From Planctomycetota bacterium (GTDB taxonomy: Bacteria; Planctomycetota; UBA1135; UBA2386), in NCBI GenBank assembly GCA_016716265.1, contig JADJWQ010000006.1:3251501-3315500 (forward strand): DNA of 64,000 nt, in the 5' to 3' direction. The notes under the pieces were generated by a model. That model was not told the origin of the DNA and did not search any database. It was given only the letters and a program-made list of their open reading frames with translations. The position numbers and the translations under genes were made by a program. Numbering within the stretch: position 1 is the first letter of the stretch; every line of letters starts with the position of its first letter. Positions 51,829 through 60,123 of this stretch are shown piece by piece.

Positions 51829-52434
51829 ATGATCCTCGGCTCGATCGTGCTCGCCGGCGGCGCGAGCGAACGAATGGGCAGTCCGAAGGCGGCGCTCCGC
51901 TGGGGCGATCGGTCGCTGTTGCTGCACCTCGTCGAGACGCTGCTCGACTGCACCTGGCCGGTCGTCGTCGTGGCGCGCGACGAGCACCAGGAGCTGCCGC
52001 CGCTGCACACCGAGAGCGAGCTGACCTACGACGCGAGCCCGGGCGACGGCCCGCTCGCCGCGGTCGCGACCGGGCTCCGGGCGCTCGCCGACCGCTGCCA
52101 GGCGGCGTTCGTCACCGCCTGCGACATGCCGTTCGTCGACGACCGCTTCGTCGGCTGGCTGGCCGGGCGCCTCGCGGGCCACGCCGGCGTCGTGCCGGTG
52201 GTCGGCGGAGCGCCGCAGCCGCTGTGCGGCATCTACCGGGTCGAGCTCGCCGGGCAGCTCGACGCCGCGCTCGCCCGCGGGGAGCGGCGCGCCGCCACGC
52301 TGGCGGAGCTGCCCGGCGTCGTCACGGTGCCGGAGGCCGAGCTGCGGACCTTCGACCCGGAGCTCCGCTTCGCCCGCGACCTCGACAGTCCCGAGGACTA
52401 CCGCGCCGCACTCGAGCTGCGCGGCGACGGGTGA
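51829..52434 (+). CDS. mobA: Molybdenum cofactor guanylyltransferase MobA
   Basis: The 201-residue protein has the nucleotide-binding start LAGGASERMGSPKAAL, SPGDGPLAAVATGLRAL, FVTACDMPFVDDRF with the metal-binding aspartate, and PQPLCGIYRV, all in MobA order and at MobA length. It transfers GMP from GTP to molybdopterin to make the bis-MGD-type cofactor in the cytoplasm. Some family members use CTP (MocA), and this cannot be excluded, but the overall motifs fit MobA better. No other molybdenum cofactor gene is in the window, so it is a lone gene here. The start is supported by the TAGCCT element. Confidence 0.88.
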   Translation: MILGSIVLAGGASERMGSPKAALRWGDRSLLLHLVETLLDCTWPVVVVARDEHQELPPLHTESELTYDASPGDGPLAAVATGLRALADRCQAAFVTACDMPFVDDRFVGWLAGRLAGHAGVVPVVGGAPQPLCGIYRVELAGQLDAALARGERRAATLAELPGVVTVPEAELRTFDPELRFARDLDSPEDYRAALELRGDG

Positions 52435-52504
52435 GCGGCGCGGCGCGGGCTGAAGCGGACCGGCCCCGCCGGCCGATGGTACCGAGGCCGAGAGCCTCGC
52501 TACC

Positions 52505-53800
52505 ATGCCCGCCGTCCCGACCCTGCTCCGCCGCCTGGCCCGCCGCCTGCTCGGCTTCCGCCCGGCCCGCGACGCGGCCCCGGGGCGGGCGACGGGGCAC
52601 GCCACCGAGGAGCTCGATGCGCTGCTGTCGAACCTCGCGCACGAGCTGCGCACCCCGCTGACCGCGCTGCTCGGCTACGCCGAGATCGCCGCCCAGCCCG
52701 CGCTGCCCGAGGAGCGGCGCCGCGAGTGCCTCGCCCACGTCCAGCGCGGCGGAGCGACGCTGCTCCGGCTGGTCAACGACCTGTTCGACTACGCCCGGCT
52801 CCGCCAGGGTCGCCTCGGCGTGCGCGGGGTCGACTGCGCGCCGCGCGACCTCGTGCGCGAGCTCGACGAGCAGGTGCGGGACTCCGCCGAACGGAAGGGG
52901 CTGCTGTTCGTGGTCGAGGTCGACCCGCAGGTCCCCGCGCGCGTGCACGTCGATCCTCGGCGGTTCGGCCAGGTCGCCCACGCGCTGCTCGACAATGCGG
53001 TCCGCTACACGCAGCGGGGCCACGTCCGCCTGCGGCTCGCCGCCGAACGCTCGGTGCTCCTGGTCGACGTCCAGGACACCGGACCCGGCCTGACGCCCGA
53101 GCTGCAACGCGAGCTGTTCGGCCATCTGCGCCGCGGTGACTCGAGCCATTCCCGCCGGCACGGCGGCATCGGGCTCGGGCTGACGCTCGCCGGCGGGATC
53201 GCGCGCTGCCTCGGTGGCCGGATCGACGTGGAGACGCGACCGGGCGAGGGCTCGCGGTTCTGCGCGCGCCTGCCGTTCGCCCCCGCCTCGACGCCCGAGC
53301 CGACGATCCTGCTGGCCGGACCGGACCGCGGCGAGCCGCCGCGCGGCGCGGCGAGCCGCGGCAACGCAGCGCGCGAGCGCGCCGACGCCGGGCCGCCGGC
53401 ACGCCCGCCGGCGCTGCGCGGTCGCGTGCTGGTCGTCGACGACGGCCGCGACAACCAGCTGCTGATCCGCCATGTGCTGCGGCGCCTGGGCGTCGACAGC
53501 GACGTGGCCGAGAACGGCCTGGTCGCGCTGCGCGCCCTCGAGACCGCGCGCTACGACGCCGTCCTGATGGACATGCAGATGCCGGTGATGGACGGCTACG
53601 CCGCGACGCGCGAGCTGCGCGCCCGCGGCGATTCGACGCCGATCATCGCGCTGACGGCGCACGCCCTCGACGGCGACCGCGAGAAGTGCCTCGAGTCGGG
53701 TTGCGACGAGTTCCTGACCAAGCCGCTCGACCATCGCGCGCTGGCCGCGACACTCGGGCGCTACCTCGTGGCGGCACCCGAGACGCCGCGCGCGACGTGA
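52505..53800 (+). CDS. Cytoplasmic hybrid histidine kinase with receiver domain, no visible sensor domain
   Basis: The 431-residue protein begins with an arginine-rich leader. The dimerisation/phosphoacceptor domain follows with H46 in SNLAHELRTPLTALLGY. The ATP-binding domain has DNAVRYT (N box), DTGPGL (G1) and GGIGLGLTL (G2). After a Gly/Ala/Arg linker comes a receiver domain with VLVVDDGRDN, phosphoacceptor D356 in VLMDMQMPVMDG, and the lysine in FLTKPLD. There is no transmembrane segment, PAS or GAF domain before the kinase, so the input must come from a partner or from the 35-residue leader. The likely phosphorelay needs an HPt protein encoded elsewhere. The next gene starts 41 bases downstream. 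Confidence 0.92.
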   Translation: MPAVPTLLRRLARRLLGFRPARDAAPGRATGHATEELDALLSNLAHELRTPLTALLGYAEIAAQPALPEERRRECLAHVQRGGATLLRLVNDLFDYARLRQGRLGVRGVDCAPRDLVRELDEQVRDSAERKGLLFVVEVDPQVPARVHVDPRRFGQVAHALLDNAVRYTQRGHVRLRLAAERSVLLVDVQDTGPGLTPELQRELFGHLRRGDSSHSRRHGGIGLGLTLAGGIARCLGGRIDVETRPGEGSRFCARLPFAPASTPEPTILLAGPDRGEPPRGAASRGNAARERADAGPPARPPALRGRVLVVDDGRDNQLLIRHVLRRLGVDSDVAENGLVALRALETARYDAVLMDMQMPVMDGYAATRELRARGDSTPIIALTAHALDGDREKCLESGCDEFLTKPLDHRALAATLGRYLVAAPETPRAT

Positions 53801-53829
53801 GTCGCCCTGACGGCGTGCCGCCGCGGGCG

Positions 53830-53835
53830 TAGCCT
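53830..53835 (+). promoter_or_regulatory. TAGCCT, -10-like element six bases before a start codon
   Basis: TAGCCT ends six bases before ATG 53842 of the metallo-hydrolase gene, again the geometry of a leaderless transcript. Confidence 0.45.
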
Positions 53836-53841
53836 CGCGCC

Positions 53842-54636
53842 ATGCAGGTCACGGTCCTCGGCTCCGGCACCGCCATCCCGAATCCCGACCGCTTCCCGGC
53901 CGGCTACCTCGTGCGCGCCGGCGGACGGTGCGTGCTCGTCGACCTCGGCCCGGGCGTGCTGCGGCGCGCGATCCAGGCGGGCGTCGATCTCGGCGACATC
54001 GATGCGGTGCTGCTGACCCATTACCACACCGATCACTGCGCGGATCTCGCCGCCCTGTTGTTCGGACTGCGCAATCGCCGCTACGCCGCGGTCGAGCGGC
54101 TGCGGGTCGTCGGCGCCCCCGGGCTGCGTGCGCTCCACGCGGCGCTGTGCGCGGCGTGGCCCTGGCTCGGCCGGCTGCCGTTCGCACTCGAGCTCGACGA
54201 GATCGAGCCGGGCGACGTCGAGGTGGCGGGGCTCGGCGTGACCGCCGTGCGGGTCGAGCACACCGACCAGAGCCTCGGCTTCCGGCTGACCGACGCCACC
54301 GGGCACGTCGCGGCGTTCTCCGGCGATGCGGTCGCGTGCCCGGGCCTCGAGCCGCTCGCGGCCGGCGCCGACCTGTTCGTGTGCGACTCGGCGTTCCCGA
54401 CCGCGGCGCCGGGCGACGGCCACATGACCGCGACCGAGGCCGGGCTCGCGGCGGCGGCGGCCGGCTGCCGGCGGCTGCTGCTGACGCACTTCTACCCGGA
54501 GTGCGAAGGTCACGACCTCGCGGCGGAGGCGCGCGCGGTATTCGGCGGCGACGTGCGACTCGCCGCCGACCTCGACACCTACGACCTCGACACCCACGAC
54601 CTCGCCGACCCGGACCGGGTCGCGGGCGGGGCTTGA
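53842..54636 (+). CDS. Metallo-beta-lactamase-fold hydrolase (RNase Z/arylsulfatase-like group)
   Basis: The 264-residue protein begins MQVTVLGSGTAIPNPDRFPAGYLV, the usual start of RNase Z-like proteins. The zinc motif is complete in LLTHYHTDHCADL (H60, H62, D64, H65). SGDAVACPGLEPLA, CDSAFP and LLLTHFYPE give the later aspartate and histidine ligands. It lacks the flexible arm of true tRNase Z, so a phosphodiesterase or other hydrolase role is more likely. The C-terminus contains a small repeat (DLDTYDLDTHDLAD), encoded by two and a half 15-bp units. A TAGCCT element marks a probable leaderless start. Confidence 0.85.
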   Translation: MQVTVLGSGTAIPNPDRFPAGYLVRAGGRCVLVDLGPGVLRRAIQAGVDLGDIDAVLLTHYHTDHCADLAALLFGLRNRRYAAVERLRVVGAPGLRALHAALCAAWPWLGRLPFALELDEIEPGDVEVAGLGVTAVRVEHTDQSLGFRLTDATGHVAAFSGDAVACPGLEPLAAGADLFVCDSAFPTAAPGDGHMTATEAGLAAAAAGCRRLLLTHFYPECEGHDLAAEARAVFGGDVRLAADLDTYDLDTHDLADPDRVAGGA

Positions 54637-54726
54637 TTCCGGCCTGCGGCGCTCGAATCCTGTTCGCCCCCGAATCGCGGGGTCACCCCCCGGAACGAGA
54701 CGCCAGCAGTCCGGAGGCCATCCGCC

Positions 54727-56784
54727 ATGACCGCAACTCCCGTCGAACAGCACCGCTTCGAGGCCGAGGTCGACCAGGTCCTGTCGATCGTCGTCAACTC
54801 GCTCTACAGCCACCGCGAGGTGTTCCTGCGCGAGCTGATCAGCAACGCGAGCGACGCGCTCGACAAGCTCGCGTTCCGCGCGCTGACCGAGAAGGAGCTG
54901 CTCGGCACCGACGCCGAGCTGCGCATCGAGATCGTGCCCGATCGCGCCGCGCGGACCCTGACGATCCGCGACAACGGCGTCGGCATGACGCACGACGAGC
55001 TGATCCAGCACCTCGGCACGATCGCACGCTCGGGAAGCCGTCAGCTCGTCGAGTCGCTCAAGGCGAAGGGCGACGGTGGCGACGACCTGAAGCTCATCGG
55101 CCAGTTCGGAGTCGGCTTCTACAGCGCGTTCCTGGTCGCCGACCGCGTGCGCGTCGTGTCGCGTGCGGCGGGTGCCGACACGGCGTTCGCCTGGGAGAGC
55201 GATGCGAAGCACGGCTATACCGTCGAGCCGGGCGAGCGCGACGGCCGCGGCACCGACGTCGTGCTGCACCTGAAGGAGGACGCCGACGAGTTCCTGCAGC
55301 GCTGGGAGATCGAGAAGCTCGTCCGCAAGTACTCGGACTACGTCCGGCACCCGATCCGGCTGCTGGTCGAGCGCCAGGAGCCCATCGTCGACGAGGACGG
55401 CGAGCCCGAGAAGGACGCCGAGGGCAAGACCAGGACGCACACGGTGACGGATTGGTCGGCCGTCAACCAGGCGAGCGCATTGTGGACCCGTCCGCGCGCC
55501 GAGGTCACCGACGGACAATACGTCGAGTTCTACAAGCACCTGAGCCACGACTGGAGCGACCCGCTCGCGTGGACGCACTTCAAGGTCGAGGGCACGCAGG
55601 AGCTGACCGGCCTGCTGTTCCTGCCGGAGACCCCGCCCTTCGATCTGTTCGATCAGCGCCGCCAGCACGGCGTGCGGCTGTTCGTCCGCCGCGTCTTCAT
55701 CATGGAGGACTGCGAGGAGCTGCTGCCCGAGTGGCTCCGGTTCGTGCGCGGCATCGTCGACAGCGAAGACCTGCCGCTGAACGTCAGCCGCGAGATCCTG
55801 CAGCAGGACCGGGCGACGCGCGCGATCAGGAAGCAGGTCGTCAAGCGCACGCTGACGCTGCTGCAGGAGCTCGCCGACGAGGGCGACACTCCGCTACCGG
55901 AGCGCGACGGCGAGGACGGCGACGGCAGCGACTCGGGTGGGGACTCGGGTGGCGACTCGGGCGATACGGGCAGCGACGGTGGCGAGCCACGCACCCGCAA
56001 TCGATATGCGATCTTCTGGCGCGCGTTCGGTCGCGTGCTGAAGGAGGGCTTCCACTTCGCACCCGAGCATCGCGACGAGCTGGCACAGCTCGTGCGCTAC
56101 GAGTCCTCGAAGGGCGCCGCGCTCCGCTCGCTCGCCGACTACGTCGCCGACCTGCAGCCGGACCAGCCGGGCATCTACTACGTCACCGGCGACTCGCTGG
56201 CCGCGTGCCGCAACAGCCCGCACCTCGAGGGCCTGCTCGCCCGCGGCTACGAGGTGCTCTTCATGCCCGACCCGATCGACGAGTGGGTGGTGCAGTCGCT
56301 GACCGAGTACGCCGACAAGCAGCTGATCGACGTCCAGAAGGGCGCGCTCGACCTGCCCGAGTCCGACGCGCAGCGCGAGCACAAGGAGCAGCGGGCGAAG
56401 GACCTCGAGGGGCTGACCGGAGCGATCAAGCAGGCGCTCGCGGAGCGCGTCGAGGACGTGCGGGTGACCGACCGGCTGACCGACTCGCCGGCCTGCCTCG
56501 TCACGCAGGACCGCGGGCTCAGCCCGCACCTCGAGCGGCTGCTGCGCGCGAACGGACAGGACGTCCCGGCGCAGAAGCGGATCCTGGAGCTCAATCCCGA
56601 CCATCCGGTCGTGCAGGCGCTGGGCCGGATGACGGGCGACGCCGGGCGCGCCGCCGACGTGGCGCGCTGGAGCTCGGTCCTCTACGACCAGGCGCTGCTG
56701 GCCGAGGGCACGCTGCCCGCCGACCCGGCCGCGTTCGCCCGGGCGGTCGCCGACCTGATGCGCGCCGCCGTCGGCGCCGACTGA
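54727..56784 (+). CDS. htpG: Molecular chaperone HtpG (Hsp90) with an acidic insert
   Basis: The 685-residue ATP-dependent chaperone has the N-terminal ATPase motifs LISNASDALDKL, IRDNGVGMTHDEL, LGTIARSGS and IGQFGVGFYSAF. The middle domain holds LPLNVSREILQQDRATRAI with the catalytic arginine region, and the C-terminal dimerisation domain ends at 685. GGAGG about ten bases before the ATG supports the start. Compared with the usual length of about 620-630 residues, it carries a Gly/Ser/Asp-rich stretch at about 385-424 (GDGSDSGGDSGGDSGD and neighbours), partly encoded by 12-bp repeats. It lies between the helix TLTLLQELADE and YAIFWRAFG, where other HtpG proteins have only a few residues. Confidence 0.96.
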   Translation: MTATPVEQHRFEAEVDQVLSIVVNSLYSHREVFLRELISNASDALDKLAFRALTEKELLGTDAELRIEIVPDRAARTLTIRDNGVGMTHDELIQHLGTIARSGSRQLVESLKAKGDGGDDLKLIGQFGVGFYSAFLVADRVRVVSRAAGADTAFAWESDAKHGYTVEPGERDGRGTDVVLHLKEDADEFLQRWEIEKLVRKYSDYVRHPIRLLVERQEPIVDEDGEPEKDAEGKTRTHTVTDWSAVNQASALWTRPRAEVTDGQYVEFYKHLSHDWSDPLAWTHFKVEGTQELTGLLFLPETPPFDLFDQRRQHGVRLFVRRVFIMEDCEELLPEWLRFVRGIVDSEDLPLNVSREILQQDRATRAIRKQVVKRTLTLLQELADEGDTPLPERDGEDGDGSDSGGDSGGDSGDTGSDGGEPRTRNRYAIFWRAFGRVLKEGFHFAPEHRDELAQLVRYESSKGAALRSLADYVADLQPDQPGIYYVTGDSLAACRNSPHLEGLLARGYEVLFMPDPIDEWVVQSLTEYADKQLIDVQKGALDLPESDAQREHKEQRAKDLEGLTGAIKQALAERVEDVRVTDRLTDSPACLVTQDRGLSPHLERLLRANGQDVPAQKRILELNPDHPVVQALGRMTGDAGRAADVARWSSVLYDQALLAEGTLPADPAAFARAVADLMRAAVGAD

Positions 56785-56821
56785 CGCGACCGCGCGACAG
56801 CACCGGGAGCGCCGCGCCGGT

Positions 56822-56838
56822 CCGGCCGTCGCGGCCGG
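56822..56838 (+). terminator. GC-only hairpin after htpG
   Basis: CCGGCCG (56822-56828) pairs with CGGCCGG (56832-56838) over a three-base loop, 38 bases after the htpG stop. No T-run follows, so termination strength is uncertain. TACCAT at 57006-57011 may start the next transcript. Confidence 0.35.
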
Positions 56839-57068
56839 CGTCCGCCCGGGGTGACCCGTGGGCGCCCCGCGGGCAGCCCGGGTCAACGGCGCCCGGCTCG
56901 CCGGATTTCACCGGCCGCGGTCCGCGCGACCGGATGTTCACCGCGGGCAATCCCGGTCCGGAACCGCACCCGGTCGCGAGCGGGGACTTCGCTCCACGGC
57001 GCGGATACCATCGCCCCGATTGCCCGTCGAGCGGCCCTGCGGCCAGGGCCCGACGGCCCGGAGTGGGC

Positions 57069-58364
57069 ATGAACTCAGGCAGACCCAAGCCCTACAACTC
57101 GTTCGAGACCGCGCAGGAGCAATTCGACGCGGTCGCCACACGACTCGGACTCGACACCGGCACGCGCGAGCTGCTCCGCAGCCCGCTTCGCGAATACAGC
57201 TTCGCGATCCCGGTGCGCATGGACGACGGCTCCGTGCGCGTGTTCCGCGGCTTCCGCGTCCAGCACAACGACGCGCGCGGCCCGTGCAAGGGTGGCATCC
57301 GATTCCACCCGCTGGAGACGCTCGACACCGTTCGAGCATTGGCAATGTGGATGACCTGGAAGTGCGCGGTCGTCGACATACCACTCGGCGGCGGCAAGGG
57401 CGGCATCATCTGCGATCCGCACAATCTGAGCCTCGCGGAGCAGGAGCGCCTGTGCCGCGGGTTCGTGCGGCAGGTCGTGCGCAACGTCGGACCGACGCTC
57501 GACGTGCCGGCGCCGGACGTCATGACCTCCGGACAGCACATGCTGTGGATGCTCGACGAGTTCGAGGCGATCCGTGGCGAGCATCTCCCCGGCTTCATCA
57601 CCGGCAAGCCCGTCGGCCTCGGCGGCTCGCTCGGCCGCACCGAGGCAACCGGCTACGGCGTCGTGTTCACGATCCGCGAGACGCTGCGCGAGCTCGGGCT
57701 GCGCGCGGAGGACACCCGTGCCAGCGTGCAGGGCTTCGGCAACGTCGCCCAATACGCGATCGAGCTGCTGATGCAGCTCGGCGGCACCGTCACCTGCGTG
57801 TCGTGTTGGGACCAGAAGGACCAGGTTGCCTACAGCTATCGCCGGCGCAGCGGCGTCGACCTCGCCGAGCTGCGCAGCATCACGGACCGCTTCGGCGGCA
57901 TCGACTCGAAGCGGGCACGCGAGCTCGGCTACGAGGTGCTCGACGGCGACGCGTGGCTCGAGCAGGAGGTCGAGATCCTGATCCCGGCGGCGCTCGAGAA
58001 CCAGATCCACATCGACAACGTCGACCGGATCGCGCCAACCGTGCGGCTGATCGCCGAGGGCGCCAACGGCCCGACCGGCCCGCGTGCGGACGCGGTCATC
58101 CGCGAGCGCGGGATCTTCATGATCCCCGATCTGCTCGCCAACTCGGGCGGCGTCACCTGCAGCTACTTCGAGCAGGTGCAGAGCAACATGAACTACTATT
58201 GGAGCCGCGACGAGGTGCTCGGCAAGCTCGACCTCAAGATGACGTCCGCGTTCCGTGCGGTCGCCGAGCTCGCGCAGCGCGAGAACCTCTACATGCGCGA
58301 TGCGGCCTACGTGATCGCGGTCACGCGCGTCGCGCAGGCGAGCCGCGACCGCGGCTGGGTGTGA
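57069..58364 (+). CDS. gdhA: Glutamate dehydrogenase (Glu/Leu/Phe/Val family)
   Basis: The 431-residue enzyme interconverts glutamate and 2-oxoglutarate plus ammonia. K74 in GPCKGGIRFHP and K98 near MTWKCAVVD are substrate-site lysines, K110 in PLGGGKGGI is the catalytic lysine, and D150 in VPAPDV the catalytic aspartate. The NAD(P) domain has GRTEATGYGV and ASVQGFGNVAQY. Length (about 420-430) fits the hexameric, mostly NAD-type clostridial/archaeal group. The start at 57069 has GGAG six bases upstream; the frame is open far upstream but over other genes. Its stop is only five bases from the ATG of an ATP-grasp protein, so it heads a three-gene unit. Confidence 0.95.
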   Translation: MNSGRPKPYNSFETAQEQFDAVATRLGLDTGTRELLRSPLREYSFAIPVRMDDGSVRVFRGFRVQHNDARGPCKGGIRFHPLETLDTVRALAMWMTWKCAVVDIPLGGGKGGIICDPHNLSLAEQERLCRGFVRQVVRNVGPTLDVPAPDVMTSGQHMLWMLDEFEAIRGEHLPGFITGKPVGLGGSLGRTEATGYGVVFTIRETLRELGLRAEDTRASVQGFGNVAQYAIELLMQLGGTVTCVSCWDQKDQVAYSYRRRSGVDLAELRSITDRFGGIDSKRARELGYEVLDGDAWLEQEVEILIPAALENQIHIDNVDRIAPTVRLIAEGANGPTGPRADAVIRERGIFMIPDLLANSGGVTCSYFEQVQSNMNYYWSRDEVLGKLDLKMTSAFRAVAELAQRENLYMRDAAYVIAVTRVAQASRDRGWV

Positions 58365-58369
58365 CGACG

Positions 58370-60109
58370 ATGGCTGCCTCCGGACGACCCGCCGAGCCGA
58401 TCCCGCGCTTCGACCGCCGCTTCTTCGCGTCGGACCGGATCGCGTCGCGCATCGGTGACGGCGAGCTCGGAGGCAAGGCATCGGGTCTGGTCCGCGCGCG
58501 CACGGCGCTCGCCGTGCTGCGACCGGTCCCCGACATCGAGGTCGGCATCCCGCGGATGGCGGTGATCGCGACCGACGTCCACGCACGGTTCGTCGAGCGC
58601 AACGGCCTCGCCGAGCTCGCCGCGTCGGACGCGCCGGACGACGCCAAGGCCCACGCCTTCCTCGCGGCCGATCTCCCGGTCGAGATCCTCGGCGATCTGC
58701 ACGCGCTGGTCGACGAGGTGCGGTCGCCGCTCGCGGTGCGGTCGTCGAGCCTGCTCGAGGACGCGCTGCACCATCCGCTCGCGGGCGTCTACGCGACCAA
58801 GATGACGCCCAACGAGGCGCACGAGCCGGGCGAGCGCTTCGCGCGGCTCGTCGAGGCGGTCAAGCTCGTCTATGCATCGACGTGCTTCCGGTCGCCGCGC
58901 CGCTACCTGCGCGCGATCGGCGCGGATCCGGCCAGCGAGCGCATGGCGGTGATCGTCCAGGAGGTCGTCGGCCGGCGCTTCGCGGATCGCTACTACCCAC
59001 ACGTGTCCGGAGTTGCGCGGAGCTGGAACTTCTACCCGGGCAGCGGCTCGGCCCCGGAGGACGGCGTCGTCAGCCTCGCGCTGGGTCTCGGCAAGACGAT
59101 CGTCGACGGCGGCGTGGCGTGGACCTACTCGCCCTTGCGGCCGGCGGCGCCACCACCGTTCGCGTCGAACGCCGCGCGCGCGAAGAACACGCAGACGCGC
59201 TTCTGGGCCGTCAACATGGGGCCGGTGCCCCACGATCCGATCCGCGAGACCGAGCACCTGATCCAGGCCGAGCTGCCGGTCGCCGACCTCGACGGGTCGC
59301 TGCACTTCGTCGCGTCGACCTGGGACCCGCGCTCCGATCGCCTGCAGCCGGGCGTCGGTGCGGTCGGCTCGCGGCTCCTGGACTTCGCGCCGCTGCTCGT
59401 GCACCAGGAGCTGCGCTTGAACCAGGTGATCCGCGAGCTGCTGCGCGTCTGCGAGGACGACTGGGGCGAGGCGGTCGAGATCGAGCTCGCCGCCGTGCTC
59501 GATCATCGTCCTGCACCGCACGCACGCGTCGGATTGCTGCAGGTCCGCCCGATGGCGGCGGCCTCCGAGCACGTGCACCTCGACGACGCCGACCTCGCGC
59601 ACCCCGATGCGCTGCTCGCATCGCGGTCGTCGATGGGCAACGGTGTGGAGGAGGGCATCGCGGACGTCGTCTACTGCGTGCCCGACCGGTTCGACGCGCG
59701 CGCCACGCGCGACATCGCGGCCGAGGTCGAGCAGATCGACGCTGAGCTCGAAGCGGCGCGCCGTCCGTACCTGCTGATCGGCTTCGGTCGCTGGGGCAGC
59801 TCGGACCCGTGGCTCGGCATCCCGGTGCGCTGGGACCAGATCGCCGGAGCGCGCGTCGTGGTCGAGGCGATGCTGCCCCACATGAATGTCGAGCCGAGCC
59901 AGGGCGCCCACTTCTTCCACAATGTCGCGAGTCTCGGCGTGAAGTACCTGACGGTTCCGCACGACGCCCACCCCGGCATCGACTGGGACTGGCTGGCAGG
60001 CTGCACCGAGCAGCGGTCGACACCCCACCTGCGCCACGTCCGGCTGGACGATCCGCTGCGCGTCACCGTCGACGGCCGCACCGGCCGCGCGGTGGCTCTG
60101 CACGGCTGA
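58370..60109 (+). CDS. Stand-alone PEP/pyruvate-dikinase N-terminal (ATP-grasp) protein
   Basis: The 579-residue protein holds the ATP-grasp domain of PEP synthase and pyruvate phosphate dikinase: LGGKASGLVRAR (lysine loop, about 35), LAVRSSSLLEDA with the nucleotide arginine (about 124), MAVIVQEVVGRRFADRYYPHVSGVA, SLALGLGKTIVDG, and the closing LLQVRPMAA near 395. The phosphohistidine swivelling domain and the PEP/pyruvate barrel are absent, so it cannot make PEP in the usual way. A C-terminal domain of about 150 residues has G473-RWGSSD, then SQGAHFFHNVASLGVKYL with H514; both motifs recur in the next gene. The ATG is five bases past the gdhA stop. Function unknown; ATP-dependent phosphorylation of some acceptor is an inference. 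Confidence 0.88.
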   Translation: MAASGRPAEPIPRFDRRFFASDRIASRIGDGELGGKASGLVRARTALAVLRPVPDIEVGIPRMAVIATDVHARFVERNGLAELAASDAPDDAKAHAFLAADLPVEILGDLHALVDEVRSPLAVRSSSLLEDALHHPLAGVYATKMTPNEAHEPGERFARLVEAVKLVYASTCFRSPRRYLRAIGADPASERMAVIVQEVVGRRFADRYYPHVSGVARSWNFYPGSGSAPEDGVVSLALGLGKTIVDGGVAWTYSPLRPAAPPPFASNAARAKNTQTRFWAVNMGPVPHDPIRETEHLIQAELPVADLDGSLHFVASTWDPRSDRLQPGVGAVGSRLLDFAPLLVHQELRLNQVIRELLRVCEDDWGEAVEIELAAVLDHRPAPHARVGLLQVRPMAAASEHVHLDDADLAHPDALLASRSSMGNGVEEGIADVVYCVPDRFDARATRDIAAEVEQIDAELEAARRPYLLIGFGRWGSSDPWLGIPVRWDQIAGARVVVEAMLPHMNVEPSQGAHFFHNVASLGVKYLTVPHDAHPGIDWDWLAGCTEQRSTPHLRHVRLDDPLRVTVDGRTGRAVALHG

Positions 60110-60123
60110 ATCGGGCCCCTCTC

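Noticed and set aside
53928..57068. Long frame running into gdhA from far upstream
   Set aside because: The part before 57069 covers the MBL and htpG genes in another frame. The glutamate dehydrogenase family N-terminus and a ribosome site fix the start at 57069.
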